Positions 16,270-30,399 are shown, counted from the first letter of the stretch. The stretch is DNA of 64,000 nt from Sphagnum magellanicum (GCA_021904315.1 CM038911.1:8033390-8097389); one strand, 5' to 3'. Notes: generated by a model not told the origin, from the letters alone. Program-made: numbers and translations.

Positions 16270-17060
16270 GCGTGGTTTTAAATGAACTGTCTATGCATGA
16301 ACTATGTTTGCATTTTAAATGGTTTTTTTTGGGTAATTAAAATAATAATAATAATAATAATGGGGTTTTAAATGAATTGTCTATGCATGAACTATGTTTG
16401 CATTTTAAATGGTTTTTTTTGGTAATTAAACAAATAATAATAATAATAATAATGGGGTTTTAAATGAATTGTCTATGCATGAACTATGTTTGCATTTTGA
16501 GTGGTTTTTTTTTTTTTAAAAATTTTAAATAAAAATTTTATGAGAAAATTTCTTGGGGTTATTGTATATGAACTATGTATGCATATTCATTTTGGGTGTT
16601 TTTTTGTAAAATGACATAATTTTTAGACCTAAGTTGTGGGGAGATAGATATTCAGTTTTGATTTTATTTTAGATTTTAGAAAATTCTTTAAAGCTCTCTT
16701 GAGAATTAATTAGCATGAAACATTAGTTTGTATTTTCAATATTTATGCATGAATAATTATGTGTGTGTGTATTTTATTTTATTTTATTTTTTGGTTGTTG
16801 CTTGTAAACAAATTATCTATGCATGAAATATACTATGCATGTAAATGAATTATCTATGTATATATATATTTTTTTTTATTAATGACATAATTTTAAGACC
16901 TCAGTTGTACGAGATAATCAATTTTGAACAATTTTTTAATCTTATTATTATTTTTGGGTAAATGAATTATCTATGCATGAACTATGTGTGCACATTTTGG
17001 TGTTTTTTAAATGACATAATTTTTCGACCTAAGATGTGGGAGATAATGAATTTTTGAGTA
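16270..17060 (+). repeat. Decaying tandem repeat with (AAT)n
   Basis: Three good copies start at 16281, 16369 and 16461 (88 and 92 bp apart), each with TAAATGAATTGTCTATGCAT then GAACTATGTTTGCATTTT and a T run; (AAT)n lies between them at 16341-16360 and 16432-16452. Degenerate relatives continue at about 16555-16650, 16805-16920 and 16960-17060, with a shared AATGACATAATTTTTAGACC block. Probably an old satellite-like array. Confidence 0.65.
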
Positions 17061-17064
17061 ATTT

Positions 17065-17789
17065 TTGTCATTGAAAATTCAACTAAATTACGAGAATTGA
17101 TTTGGAAAGAGAAATTAATTGAGTATCCAATTCACACTTGGGCCAACAACACATGCCACATTTGTGAACTATGCATTTTGGTTCAACTTTATTTTTAAAA
17201 TTTCAATGTATAATAGGTACACAACAAATTAAATATTTGGAACATTTTTTTTACCAACATATATATTATTTAATATTTAAATTCTATGACGTTCTTGCAC
17301 ACTACCAATGATGATCAACTCTTTTTTTATATATGATTTTCAATCATTCATCATTATTTATGTCAATATCAAATTTTAATTTAAATTAATATACATTTCA
17401 TGGACATGAAAAGACACATGTTAATTGAAAGGTGTCTTTGTAAATGGTAGGAACTATACTAGTTGTGGGTATTGCTTCCATGAAGTTGTGGGTTCAAACT
17501 TGGCAAGGAACAACAATAAATTGAAAAGGAAATTTTCTATGGAGGACGAATTTGATCATAGAGGAACAAGAACTTCATAATGTGTAGAAACAAGCAATGT
17601 GCAAAAACCATGCAATAATCATCAATCAATAGGCTTTGGATAGAGCTTGTTAAGGGATCTTTCATGTCTTTCAACTTTATCATGTACATAGGCACACTTG
17701 GGTGAGTATTAAATTTGGTAGGTGGGGGAAGATTGTATTTAAAGATTTTATTGTTTTAATATTTTCATTTATCAATATGTGATGAATAT
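17065..17789. other. AT-rich intergenic
   Basis: No gene. A tRNA-like B-box context, GTGGGTTCAAACTTGGCAAG at 17488-17507 with an upstream TGGTAGGA, may be a SINE remnant. Confidence 0.4.
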
Positions 17790-18120
17790 GTAACTAGATG
17801 CAAGTAAGTTGTTTGAAGGTAAGTAGGTAGAAAGGTAGGTCAATATGTATGTTAGGGCAAATGGTTCATTAGTTGATAGGTAGGGCGAAAAAAAGGTTCA
17901 AAAATAGGTGTAATTTTTTATTTACAACATTCTCTACATGAATTATGCTAACAATGATACTTAGAAAATGAATAAGAACTCAATGAAAAACAAGTTTCTT
18001 GTCCAACCATCATCCATTCATCCAAAATGGTGCACCCATGGATGGGTGTTGGTTCACTATGGCTATAATGATCTAGTTTTCATTTGGTTCCACATTTTGA
18101 AGAATGTTCCTTATATTTTA
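17790..18120 (+). repeat. Degenerate dispersed repeat, copy 2
   Basis: GTAAGTTGTTTGAAGGTAAG, then GTCCAACCATCATCCATTCA ... ATGGTGCACCCATGGATGGG and GGTTCACTATGG resemble 9820-10060. The adjoining TTTTCATTTGGTTCCACATT at 18077-18096 resembles 45203-45235. Confidence 0.4.
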
Positions 18121-21100
18121 TTATGAAATTATACTCATGTTTACCATGGATGAAACAAAAATTGAACAATGGATTTGTTTTTCCAACTTGGGAAATACAT
18201 GTTAAAGCATTTCAACCCACACCTAGTATGTGGGCTTGTATTGATGTTTATCACATCCTTAATAATATGTTAATTATTCCCACATCCTTATTTATAAACA
18301 TTAAATATTAGACAATGTATAATGAAAGACCACTTAAATGTCACCACATGGGTCAATAATTGTGAATAGCCAATAAAATGGAATCATCTTCCTTTATTGA
18401 TCCTTTGGAAACTTTGTATCATATTCCAATTTACAAGTTTAGTTTTCAAATTTATAAATTCTTGTTCACATAATTTAAGGCATGTATTTCTTGAAATTAT
18501 TATGTATATGCGATATAAGGTCGTTAGTGGCATTGTGTGATTAGTGCATGAAAGTGAGGAAGCTTATGCATTATCACATGTTCATTAACACGATGAACAA
18601 TCCAGTTTTGTTTACACCAAAACAAACTTTTTCATTGGACATACAAATGGAATTAACTATATTCAATTTACATTCATGTTGATATATGCCTTTATCCTTG
18701 GAGGAAAAACTCCACTCAATTTAAGTTCAAGTTCATTTGGCCTTCACTTTTTAAAAACTATATAAATGGATGCCATGAACTAGGGAAATCATGTGTAGCA
18801 AATATAAGGCAACTTCACGGTGTTATCACTATGAATTGTTTCATGATTTTACATATATGTTAATATTGATGCATTATTATTGGTTGAACATGGATGACTT
18901 CTAGTACAAATGCCCATACCCAATATATTATTTGTGTGACTTCTTACTTATTTGTGAAAGTTTAATGGTTTCAAGTTAAATTATTGTTTGTTTGGCCATG
19001 TGAATGTCGATTTTTTTGTAATGAATGAATAATTTATTGCATCTTGAGTATTCTAGTATAACCTTGAAATTCACTTCTTCAAATCAAAAGTAATGGATTG
19101 ATGGTTTTTTCTTTTGGTAACAATCAACAATTGTTATTGGTTTTTCTTCTCAATAAAATTCTGATTTTAAGCTTTGAAAAATAAAATGTGAATAAGAACC
19201 TTTGTTTCTGAACAATTTAAAAATTTATTAAATCTCCTTTTCAAGAAACAATTCAAGGTGGGTTGCATTGTTTGGAATTTTGAAAATCATTCATTTATAA
19301 AACCCATTGTTTTAGGGGGTCATTCATATATTTAATTTAATTTTCTTAATTTGAAAGCCTAAATGGGATCGAATGTATCCACTCTATTTAAGTCAAGCTT
19401 GCAAGGTCTTTTTTTTAAAAATCATTCTTTTACAATTTTAAAAAATTGGCTTTGTGGGTGAAAGCACACTACAAATGAGCCACTTTTCACCACTTTTCAC
19501 CCAAAAAAGTGACGTATAACAAATATAATAGGTGTGTAGTAATTTAAAATCTTGATGGCATTTTTTGGAAACTCTAAACATAAGTAAAAAAATTTTTAAA
19601 TGTGCAGGACAACACTTTGGAACTCAAAACTCATTTTGAAACAAAGTTAAATTTGATTCAATAGTTAAAAGACGAAAATTAGATAAAATCAATGTGTATA
19701 AAATATATAACGTAAATATATTCAATGACCATAGGGCTTCATGTTTGTGGTTCATGACACATTACTAAACCAAAAAAATGAAAAAAAATACAATTGCCAC
19801 CTATAAAATCTTTTTTTTTCTTATAAAAGTTTATTATGCATTTATTATTCAAGAAGTGCAAAAAATCACACCTTTTTTTAATGGCTTTTCAACCAAAAAA
19901 TGTAAATTTTTCAATGGTCTTAAATTTAATTGATATAAATCAATATCATCACCACCAAAAAAATCATTACAAAATTTCACCCGTGACCTTAATTTTGAAG
20001 TATATTTGTAATTTTGCATACTTTGTGACATGTATTTTTTCGACACAAATATATTTTATATGTTCAAGTTTGTAAATGTTTGTTGGAGTTTATTTTTAAA
20101 TTAATTAGTTTAAGTTTAAACTTAATGCAATATACTTGAAATAAGCAAAAATAATCCAAGATGTGATGTCTATATGTACCCAAAAAAACCAAATGTAGAA
20201 TTTTTATTTTTGTGACTACAATTTTTAAGGGGCATAGTGTGTTTTCACCCTTTTTTCAACAAATAAGTTTCCATGGGCTTCAATTAGTGTATACACTTTC
20301 ATTCTCACCAAATAGCAAATATACCAAGAGAAAATTCAAATACATTTCATGAAGCACACAATAATAGTTATTAATTTTAAATCATTTCCTATCAATTAGT
20401 CAATTAGACTATATGGAATTGGAAAAAAATGATGTTGGTAATATAAAACCAAATGATGAAATTTACCTTTTGAAAAATAAAATGTGTATTTGAAAACAAT
20501 TGTGCCTTTACATTTTGAGGAGGCATTATTATTAGATATAAAATACCCTACTTTATAATTTAAGCCATGAAGAAACACTCAACTCGCAATCCAAATGTGC
20601 ATAAATAATAAAAGTCATTAATCTTTAAAATGAAGTTTGATGGATCAAAACATGTTTGAATCAAGTAATATTTCAATCATTATAAAGGTTTAAATGAAAT
20701 CTATAATATAATCCCAAAAAATTCCCCAAAAAATGAGGGTTTGAAAGGTTGGGACAAAATTTGTCAAAATGATCATCAATTATTCATAAGGCAATTTGGG
20801 GGATAAAATTGTGTTCATTCGATTCATGAATTTGATACAACATTGAAAAGTTTATGTTCAAGGGCTATAAGATTATGATGTATTCATATGCTGAAAAAAT
20901 GGATTGTTTGGGAGTTGTGAACTTCCAAATTTGTCAAAAAAATATTTGGGATTTTTTTTAATGTCATTCAAATGTAATCCCTACGATGAACTACATAATA
21001 TACTACAAGGAAAATAATGCCTCTTTGGATGGTCCCACTAGAAGAAAAACCTCATTTTTCAACTTGTTTTAGGCAACTAAAAATGTCTTTGCAACTATTC

Positions 21101-24100
21101 TTCAAAAAAATATTAATAATGACTGACATTTTAAAATGTCAAATGTCATAAGGTTTAGTCATACCCATCCTAACAAGAAGTGTTTCACAAGTCTTACCTT
21201 TCTAACCTAATAGTAAGTTCCAATATGAAGAATTAAATAACAAAACATGAACTACAATTATTCAAATCATATAAATAAGAAAAATAAATCTCACCAAAGA
21301 TAAATTATAAATCTCATAAAAAAAATTATAATTATAGTTCTTCATAAACAATAATATTTTCATGCCATAGAATTACCTTTTAATGATAAAGGGTGTTTTG
21401 TTCACAAGAAATAAAAGAGATATACAACAAAGAAATAAAGTCCAACAATGCTATCAATCGTAATTATTCCATGTATTAGAATTATCACCTTGGTCCCAAA
21501 TATATTATCACACACAAGGGAAGTATATAATCAAACAAATGAAAACCCAAAACAAATTAAAATGTTTTTCCAAGGAAGGTACCTCATGTTTTTTGTTATT
21601 ATTAGTTTTAAAGGTTTGCCCATAATGAAAGATTGACCTCTTACCTCCATTAATATTGCAAACCTTTCCAAATCCTACTCATGGAAAATAACACACACAT
21701 GTACACATTTTTGAAGAAACTCAAATATGGGTTTTACAAAAGAAATATTATGCATTATGCTTCCAAGGTTCAAAATATAACAAAAACAAATATTCTTTTC
21801 ATTATAATCAAGGGAAATAGAATGGAAAACACAAAATAAGATCAGAGACAAAAGGTAAAAAGGGATAACTAAAAGGGATCCTAATCACTTTCAAATTCCA
21901 AGTCTTTCCCTTAAAAGTTTGTTAAGCTCCTCCAAATATAGCCTTCTAAGTCCTACTTTAGTGGTCACTAGTTAGCCAATTTAACACTTTCAGAGTTAGT
22001 TAAAACTAATTAGTAACCTACTTTCCACCTTTCACCTTTTCAGAATTAGTTAAACTTGTTGGTGTCACTTCCCCAAAATTAGGGGAAGCTCAAGGGAAGT
22101 AGTAGGTAAACCTTTTAACCCCTGTAACCCAGCAAACCAACTAGATGAAAACAAAAATTATCTTGTTAATAATGGACACCAAGGATAAAATGTTTTCCCA
22201 AGATTAGGTTTAGCCAAATTTAAGACATTTCATTATGAAAGCTTTAGTTTTTTCCATTTAACTTTTGGCAACGTTATCCATTTGTATCTATCAATGAATT
22301 TGAAGTACATGAAATTGACTATGCATACAAAATGATTCTTCTCCACAAATAACAAATGAATACATTTTCAACAAAAAATACACATTCAAAAATTGCATTC
22401 TTGATTGAACTTTACCTTTTTTGGAAGAAGTTCATCCATAAAATCACCTTTTAAGTATAAAAATTGATCTTAGTTTGTGTATTTACTATTTTTCAAGACA
22501 TCATGATGGAAATCAATAAAAAACCCATTTAATTGACATAAATTTTATCCATGCATGTAATGAAAGGCAACATAAACTACCTAAAGCCTACTTAAGGACA
22601 ACAATATAAGCCTACTTAAAGGTTATGTAGGCTACCTAAAGACTACTTATTTATTTATTTACAACCTAATTACCTATCTACCTACCTCTCCCTAGTTAGT
22701 TACCTGCAACCTATTTAATACCATCAAAACAAACTTATTTATTGTAATAAAATACTTCAACTAATATTGAAACATGATGACAACATGGTGACATAATTTT
22801 AACCAATGTAAAATGATTAGGGTAAGATGAATTTATTTCATTTTCAATACCCCATAATGATTTAGGTTAGGCAACTACAACCCACATTTGTATTAATGAA
22901 ATTAATAGAGGAGTAAAATCATTAACAAATAAACACGATTGCACAAAAATAATATAATTTACATAAATGTAATACATGAACTTGTTTGTCAAAGTGAAGA
23001 TGGTGCAATGTAATGTTACATGGATGACTACTTTGGGTCCTTTTATTGTGACCACGCCCCACAAATTAGTAAATAGAAGAAATGGATATTTACTATATAT
23101 ATATAGCATAAAAATTATTACTTTTGTGATCAATTTATTTAGTATCACCCATAACAAATATAACATGTCATTGTTATTTTTGTGTTCACTATTAAACATG
23201 AAATTTTTTCCCTTCTTGATTTATTTCAAAGGGTATGTGATCGTAGAAGAAAGACCCCTTCTTTCCCAAAATTGAACTAAGGCAAGTTGAAGGATCAATT
23301 AGGAAATCTATTACCAAAACTATTATTTTAAACTATTGTTTTTTAAATATTTTAGAACACTTTTTAAACCTTCAAATATAGAGAAACCCACAACTCTTAC
23401 ACTAAATATAACCAACAATCACCTTAATAACATTTAGGTTACTAAAAGAGTTACACAAAATTTATTTTTTCATTCTATTGTTTTCTACTTGTGTGGATGT
23501 TTTTTAAAAAAATTAATTATGTATAATTTATCAACTAAAACCCCAATTAACAAAAAGAAAGAATAAAAAAATTGATTATTTTCAAGTTAAGGGTTTTCTT
23601 ATATGGTTTATTTTTGAACTTCTATGATTGCACAAGTTTTCCATGAACTTATGGTATAACCGTAACCAAAATCATTTGTTCAATTTCATAATTTCAATAG
23701 TAAGATAATCACACACTTCATTCAAATTTGCAAGCTCCAACATCATAGGAAAATAAAAATTCATTTTTCATCAACTATTTTAATTTATGGACTCCACATG
23801 CCCTTCAAATACTTTATTTTCTACCAACAAAATCAAGGTTACAAGGTTCAAAATGTTCAAAACACAACAATAGAAAAAGTTTAAATAGGCATATGCAAAA
23901 CTTTAAGGCCCCCCCTCCTAACCACACCCTTGCCTTCCTAACTTGAGTCCCTTTTGTAGAGTACCAGCTCATTCCTTCCCATGGACATCATTCTCTTCCA
24001 CATTGCTCCTCAACACTATCATCATACTTTGGACCTCCTCTTCTTTGTTGGCCTCCCCCCATTCTTAATGTGAAGCCTTTTGAAAAAACTTTCACATTTT

Positions 24101-25009
24101 GAAAACCTTCTACCATGTGTCCTTTTTAGGTTTGTAGCCTTGTGACTACTTGAATATATCTTATTTAAATTCCCTAATCACTACTTGGGTTCTATCAACA
24201 ACACTATTTATCAAAAGTTAATTAAGCACATTTGTGCTTTTGCTATACTTTATCAACATTTTTGACAATCCTAATCATGCAAATAGTGATTACAAGTCCT
24301 TAAGTCCCGATCTCAATCCTTGATGGTAAATCCTTGTTTCTCTCACCTACCCTTAACCAAAATTCCATGATTTATATTTAAATCCAATATAAATTTGTAC
24401 AAATATGTATATTGCTAAGATACACATCCCTAATTCCAAATACACATCCTTAACATTCCTTGATGTCATATCATTTTTTTTTCAAATTGAATTGTTAATG
24501 CTTGTTGTGTTTAGTTTATCACCTTAAGATATAAGTCTCAATGTTGGATTATGAGATTGAATTTGATTACCTATGTGCATACAAATTATTTAATTTGGGT
24601 ACACAATGTGAATTATTTGAACTACAATAGATTTCACATAAAAGTGTGAGTCAACTTCCATCAATATGATTAGTGATTGTAAATAGTTTTGATAGGTCAA
24701 GAGATCAAAAAATATTTTCTATGACAACACAACAAATGACATTATATTCAATTTTGAAATGAAAATGACCTAATAGGTTTAAGAATTGAGCTTCGCCATT
24801 TTTAATTATTCATCCAAGTTTTAACCATATTATATATTTCATCCAAAGAATTTCCATTCAATGTTGGAATCCACTTGCAATGTCATTCCAAGGTTTCTTA
24901 TCAATGATATGAAATTGTCATAAATAAAGAATTTGGAATTGATAGACAATGGTAACACCAAAATAGTAAACAACATTGGAAAAGTTTGCAAGACCATTGA
25001 GAATATAGC
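18121..25009. other. Long AT-rich intergenic stretch, no gene seen
   Basis: About 6.9 kb of AT-rich DNA with no recognisable domain, RNA gene or intact element. Minor features: a perfect 18-bp palindrome at 21124-21141, CCTAC-type short repeats at 22575-22700, a TA microsatellite near 23092-23103, and a C-rich patch at 23905-24060. The longest open stretch, minus 22867-23199, is hydrophobic and AT-driven, without family resemblance. Confidence 0.55.
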
Positions 25010-25020
25010 ATAATGTAACC

Positions 25021-25874
25021 AAAAAAGAGAAGGTCCGAAAACACACAGCACACTGATTGCCTTCAACGAACCCAGGCGTTCGTGTTCTCTTGATCTATTC
25101 CACACAGTTCAGACCTTCGGAAACACACAACACACTAACTACCTACTGCTTCTTTCAGACGAACATCACAAGATCAAAAACGTACAAGTGCCTTGCATTC
25201 CACACAACAACAGAACATATTTTACAGTATCCTACTCCCGCCTCGCCCATTCACACAGATGCTAGTAAGGGGAAACTCTTTCATTACATTACAGACCACG
25301 TACATTCCCCGAAAGCACAAGCTTGCTTTCCCATCAAATGTTCACAAAAACACCAGATTCCCAATGCAGTCTAGTCTCTCTCTCTCTAATTCATCTGCAG
25401 TAGCTCGACCGACTACCAGGCACAGCGGAAAATTTTTGTATTCAGCCAAGCTATTCTCACTAACAAAGCTTTTCATTGCTCTCTTCACAAGGATCACTTC
25501 TTCTGCCTCCTGACTCTCCTAAAATCCGCTAATTCTCCTCCAATTTTTCTTCTCCTCGTAATTAAGCTACCCCAAAAACTCATCAGACTTCCGTTAGCTT
25601 CTTCCTGAAGCTTCTCGAATCTCATGCCACTCCATTCCATCCAACTCCCGCTGTCGGCCACCATTGCTTGCTCTTCTCCATCAATTCGACTCCATCCCTC
25701 CTCATAATTTCCAGCCGCCAATCTTCCTGGACCATTCAACACACACCAAGCAAGCCATGCAACTCCATGCAATAGTTAATGGGGTGCCGCAATGAGATGA
25801 CGGTTGATCAGGCAATCTAAACCTTAAAATCAGCCGGTGTTTAGCTTTACGCGGCGACTTAATTTCGCACTACA
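25021..25874 (-). repeat. 3' LTR
   Basis: The copy at lower coordinates, matching 32103-32952 along its length. On the minus strand it begins TGTAGTGCGAAATTAAG and ends in a T run. It carries a (CT)n stretch near 25376-25388, two units longer than in the other LTR. Confidence 0.9.
25494..25772 (-). other. 92-codon open stretch in the 3' LTR
   Basis: An open frame starting MHGVAWLAWCVLNGPGRLAA, kept at the same length in the other LTR (32572-32850) with a few substitutions. No family recognised. It may be a chance open frame or part of the leader of element or read-through transcripts. Confidence 0.3.
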
Positions 25875-25878
25875 TATG

Positions 25879-25892
25879 TAACCCCTCCCTTC
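25879..25892 (-). other. Polypurine tract
   Basis: AAGAAGGGAGGGG on the minus strand, a few bases before the 3' LTR, where plus-strand synthesis is primed in LTR elements. Confidence 0.7.
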
Positions 25893-26341
25893 TTAGACAA
25901 CTGAGTCCCTCAGCTTCATCTAGTCTGGTGGAGCATAAAAGATTTGGAGGTCTCGATGAGATCTCTCCCACTGGTGTCCATTGGTATTTTGGATGATGCA
26001 TAATCGACAGCTTTCCTCAAAATCGAGGTTACCCTTTCTATCTGGATGTCCGATGAATTGGTAGGGGCCCTCCTAACTTGTAGTTAGAGCTCTTCTTTTC
26101 CCTAGCTTCTTCATCTTTACCATCAATTGGCCTACAATCAAGCCCTCAAACAAATGCTTACCTTTTCTGGCAGCATAGATTTTTTTTTGTTACTTTTGAA
26201 CTTGCTCCACATTGAGCAAAACGTTGTCATGGATGCTTGCAATGAACTCTACTTTCTGCAGAAACTGAGCTCAACAGCTTCCATATCAACACCATCGTTA
26301 GTCTCAGCAATCAGGGCATGCAAGTAGTTGTCTGCCCTCAA

Positions 26342-27063
26342 TCATGGTGTTCGACCAGTAAGAATCATGAATGGAGAGAATTTTGTACTCGTTTGGATCC
26401 CACATTGGTACCCAAACAGAACCTTAGCCAACTGCTGATCCCAACAATCCATGTTGGCAGGAGTAGCAGCAAGCACAGTTATGCCATGTTTGATGGTTTT
26501 AATCATGCGCTCAGCCATCCCATTGCACTGAGGCCATTGGGGTGCAGTGCGTTGGTGTTGAATAGCATAGTCCCTACACATCACGTCGAACTCTGTAGCC
26601 CACTCCCCCCCATTGTCAGTCAGTACAAATTTGGGAACTCCATATCTACAAATTATCTCATCCTCCAAAAACCTGGCTGCTGTCTTTGCTCCATGGTCAG
26701 CAATCGCTTCGAATAGTGGTCGATGGCCACCATAATATATTTGTTGCCCGACTTAGTCTCAGGCAATGGCCCTGCAGTGTCCAATGCAACTCAATGGAAG
26801 AAATCACAAACATGAATGTTTTTTAATTGTTCATCCCCAGATCAGATGCTACCTGAGCTCCTCACCAATTGGCACTGTTGGCACCCTCTGACCACCACCT
26901 TAACACCTGCAGTTCGATTGTGCCAAAAGTACCTTCATCGAATCTCTGCCAACGTCCGTTGTTCCCCAAAGTGCCCCAGATCTTCATGCATTCGTCTCAC
27001 CAGAGACATCCTCTCCTCAAGTTTGGGCACAAGTAACGTTTTGAAGAAAAAATTTTGCTCCTT
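26342..27063 (-). pseudogene. Retrotransposon integrase, broken
   Basis: The HHCC zinc-binding region reads at about 26995-26865 (HEDLGH ... CQQC), with a TGA at a probable former CGA. The catalytic core at 26668-26342 includes FVLTDNGGEW (second Asp) and CNGMAERMIKT (catalytic Glu). Between them and downstream to the polypurine tract the frame is interrupted by stops and shifts. Part of the Ty3/gypsy element. Confidence 0.85.
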
Positions 27064-28407
27064 CTAGCAATAGTTGTTTGCCCTCTTCCTGATCCTCTTG
27101 CTCTCTTCAAAGCCAACTGCATCAGGCAGTACACCTTCCTTCAGCAGCGTCATACAGTCTGTATCCTCCCATATGTCAACGCAACTCAACTTTACTCCAT
27201 GATCTCCCTCATCATCGGATTTTGTAGAACCCAATTCATGGCCCCCAAACTTAGACATTTCCTGAGCTACCAAAGCCAAGTCTAACTGTTGTCGCTTGTC
27301 AAAGTACTGAGGTCTCCTTCTCTTCAGTACCATTCGCGCTCCCTCGTGCTGCACAAGTTCATTGCCCGTTGACACCGCTTCTTCACCTGGAATAAATTCC
27401 TCAGATAGGTCTTCTGCTGCTGCGGCGTCAAGCATATACAGTTGATGGTTGCCGACCCACATCCACTCTGTTTTTTCTCCTGCCTTAACACAGAGAAGCT
27501 CTCCTTCTTTTCTAGGTACATCAGCTTGAGTATCTGTAATGTCTTGGATTTCTGCACCAAAATCATCGTCATCTGTAGCTGATCCAACTGGGTTCCTACT
27601 CAAGGCATCCACATTCGTGTGCCTGAGTCCTGGTCGGTGTACTATTTTGAAACTAAAGTCTTGCAACATGCCGACCCACCTGCCTCTCCTACCATGTGCA
27701 TCAGATACAATCGCTAACCACTTTAGTGGTTTGTGATCTATGCGTAGGATGAAATGCTTCATGTGCAAGTACTGTCTAAAATGCATCACACCCCAGATCA
27801 GAGCGTTGCATTCTCCTTCCATTGGATGGAATCTCCTCTGAGCCTCAGTCAGGTTCTTGCTGGCATACGCTATTACTCTTTTGAACTTCCCTTCTTTTTG
27901 TGACAGTATGGCCCCAACACCCTTGGGTGACCAATCCACGTCCAGCCAGAAGGTTTGTTTGAAATCTGGTCGTGTGAGCACAGGCGCATCCACCAGTGCT
28001 ACCTTCAACACCTGGTATGCCTGTTCACAGCCCATATCCCATACAAATGCAACGTCCCTCCTTGTCAATTCAAACAAAGGACCTGCCAAGCTCGAGTAGC
28101 CTCTAACATACTTTCGGTAGTAACCTGTCAGACCTAAGAATGATCTGACGCTTGTGACATTCTTCAGTGTTGGGAAATGCAACATCGCTTCTATTTTTCC
28201 AGGATTGGGTCGGATACCCTCCTTGCTCACCACATGACCCAGAAAGGTGATAATCTTAACAACAAAGCAACACTTGCTTGGGTTGAGTTTCAAATTCACT
28301 TCCCTGAGTTTGCAGAGCACCGCATCCAAATGTTGAAGGTGCTCCCCCCAGCTTTCACTATGCACATTGAGGTTGTCAACGAACACTTTCAGAAATCTGC
28401 TTCCCAA
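27064..28407 (-). pseudogene. Retrotransposon RT C-terminus and RNase H
   Basis: An open stretch of about 447 codons. It starts with the end of the RT palm, where the catalytic motif reads FVDN instead of the usual (Y/F)xDD. A connection segment follows (GLTGYYRKYVRGYSSLAGPL), then RNase H (FWLDVDWSPKGVGAILS, an EGECNALIWG segment, IDHKPLKW, NVDALSRNP). The tail is the spacer before integrase. The frame is offset from the upstream RT part, so a frameshift separates them near 28405. Confidence 0.88.
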
Positions 28408-28409
28408 AC

Positions 28410-29348
28410 CTTAAAAACCTTTGACATAGTTCAAGTGAATGTATTCATTGCATTCTTGAGTCCGAATGGCATAACTGTCCAATCGTAGAATCCGGTCTTG
28501 GTGATCAGAGCTGTCTTCTTCATATCTTCTGGAGCCATTCGAATTTGCCAAAAACCAGACTGCAGGTCTAAAGCCGTAAACCACGTCAATTTTCCCAGCT
28601 GATCAATCACATCCTCCACAAGTGGCATCGGAAACATATCTCGACGTGTTTGAGTGTTGAGAGGCCGATAGTCTCCACAGAAACGCCTGCTTCCATCTTT
28701 CTTCACTGGCAAAGTCACCCGACAAGCATATTCGGAATTACTGGGTCTCATTTTACCCAAGTCTACCAGTGCATCAATCTGTCTTTTCACTTCAGCTTCC
28801 TCCCAGTAGGACAATCGACTAAGAGATGATTTGCAAGGTGGAAACCCTTGCGTGTCAATATTATGCTCACCAATGGTGCAGCAGCCCAGTTCGCCCTTGT
28901 TCCAAGCAAAGACGTCTCGGTACCTCTCTAGGATTCCCCAGAGTTGCTGCTGCCCACATTCACCTAAATCGGTGTCAATCTTGATTCGTTCACAGATCTC
29001 CTTCCATCTGATCCCCGATTCATGATGACTGGACGATACAAACTTCTTAATGGGCTCGCAATTAGAGTCGCTATCTTTCACCTGGACAGTTTGGAGCAGC
29101 ATTGGAATTGCAAAGTCGTGTTTGGAACAGTGTTGCCGCAACGACAATGGAACAGGTACATCGTGTGTGGATTCATGCACGGTCTGCCTGCTCTTCTCCG
29201 CATCAGACACCCACCTGATCCAGTCGGCATAATCATCCCCATCTATGATCTCTTCAGTCCTGATCCCATCAACCTGCTCCTGCAACATCAGTCGTAGCAT
29301 TTCCTGCGGTCCTTCTGAGCTGACCAGTTCCTCAAACTCAGCATCCAC
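28410..29348 (-). pseudogene. Retrotransposon reverse transcriptase, N-terminal part
   Basis: Fingers and palm of a Ty3/gypsy RT: LPVKKDGSRRFCGDYRPLN, then FTALDLQSGFWQI with the first catalytic Asp, then TVMPFGLKNA. It stops at 28431 with TGA where the family has Arg (CGA), then shifts frame before the catalytic-motif region. The first 100 codons are an acidic linker after protease. Confidence 0.9.
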
Positions 29349-29374
29349 AAACTCATCTTCTGAGTCGATCTGTT

Positions 29375-29935
29375 CTATTCGATTAGATTTCGAATCATAG
29401 TATTCACTGGTATCACTGTCATCATCGGAATCTGAGTGGATGCGTCGCCCTCCTCATTGACAACCTCTCGATCCTGATCATGTACTGCGTCACCATCTTG
29501 GTCGGCATGTACGTCCTTCCAAGTGGTCGACGTTCCTCGCACCATCGCACATGTACTCATTCTCTGCAACAAATTTACCACCGTCAGTGGCAACACCTCT
29601 ACATTGGTCCCAGGCCCATGCCTTACCTGGATCAGACCTCGTTCCACATCAACCACCGCTCCAATCTTCATTAGAAAGTCTAGACCAAGTAGCACGTCAT
29701 ACCCATCCGTGTCTACTACCATAAAAGTCATGGCACATTGTATGCCTCCGATTTTGACTTGTATCTCATCAACTCTGCCCAATGCCCGAGTGATTATTCC
29801 CGATGCAGTCTTGTAACTCTCATTTCCTGTCACAAGATGCATTATACCCAACTCTCTTACTACAGCAGCAGCCAGTACAGACATAGATGCTCCTGTATCT
29901 ACTAAACCTTCAACAACGCAGTTGTTGATCTCCAC
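29375..29935 (-). pseudogene. Retrotransposon aspartic protease
   Basis: Retropepsin-type domain with the active-site motif VDTGASMSVL near residues 11-20 and the flap/second motif region DVLLGLDFLMKIGAVVD. A stop just upstream (29942-29944) separates it from the preceding open stretch at 30268-29942, which lacks recognised motifs. Confidence 0.88.
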
Positions 29936-29941
29936 AGGTAG

Positions 29942-30268
29942 TTATAGAGTTTTGCTCCAATGCGTCTTATTGACGCAAATTTTCCTTAGTGACGGGAGTG
30001 CAGAGACCACTGAAACTTGATTCTCGGTGGTCTCTAAGTCCCTTCTTCTCCTTGCCAGCTTCACCAAGCTCTCAAGGTGCTCCAGCTCTCCAGGAATCAT
30101 GAGAATGGTTTCCATGGGAGATAGGGGGATCTTTCCTTTTATGAAATGTGATAAAATTTTGGACCTCACAGAAGTGTCCCTGTTCGCATTAGCTCCCTCC
30201 CTTTCAGCTTCAGGGATTGGCGCAACTCCTCCTGGTGCTACATTGACAGGAGTCCTTCTCCTTGGCAC
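29942..30268 (-). pseudogene. Gag-Pol linker open stretch of the retrotransposon
   Basis: About 108 codons between gag and protease, rich in Arg, Lys and Glu, with no recognised domain. Bounded by a stop and shift on the gag side and a TAA before protease. Confidence 0.5.
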
Positions 30269-30399
30269 TCGGGTGTAGGAAACAAATTTTCATTTCCACA
30301 CAGCTTGTCAAGCTGCTGCTTGGTCGCCGCTCCATCATCGAGCAACACTTCTGAGAAATTCGTTGCTCCAGCTGTTGATTTCCCATCTTTGGGCTTCTT

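Noticed and set aside
22867-23275. Overlapping hydrophobic open stretches on both strands
   Set aside because: Overlap on opposite strands in AT-rich DNA, Phe/Ile/Tyr bias and no recognised motif.
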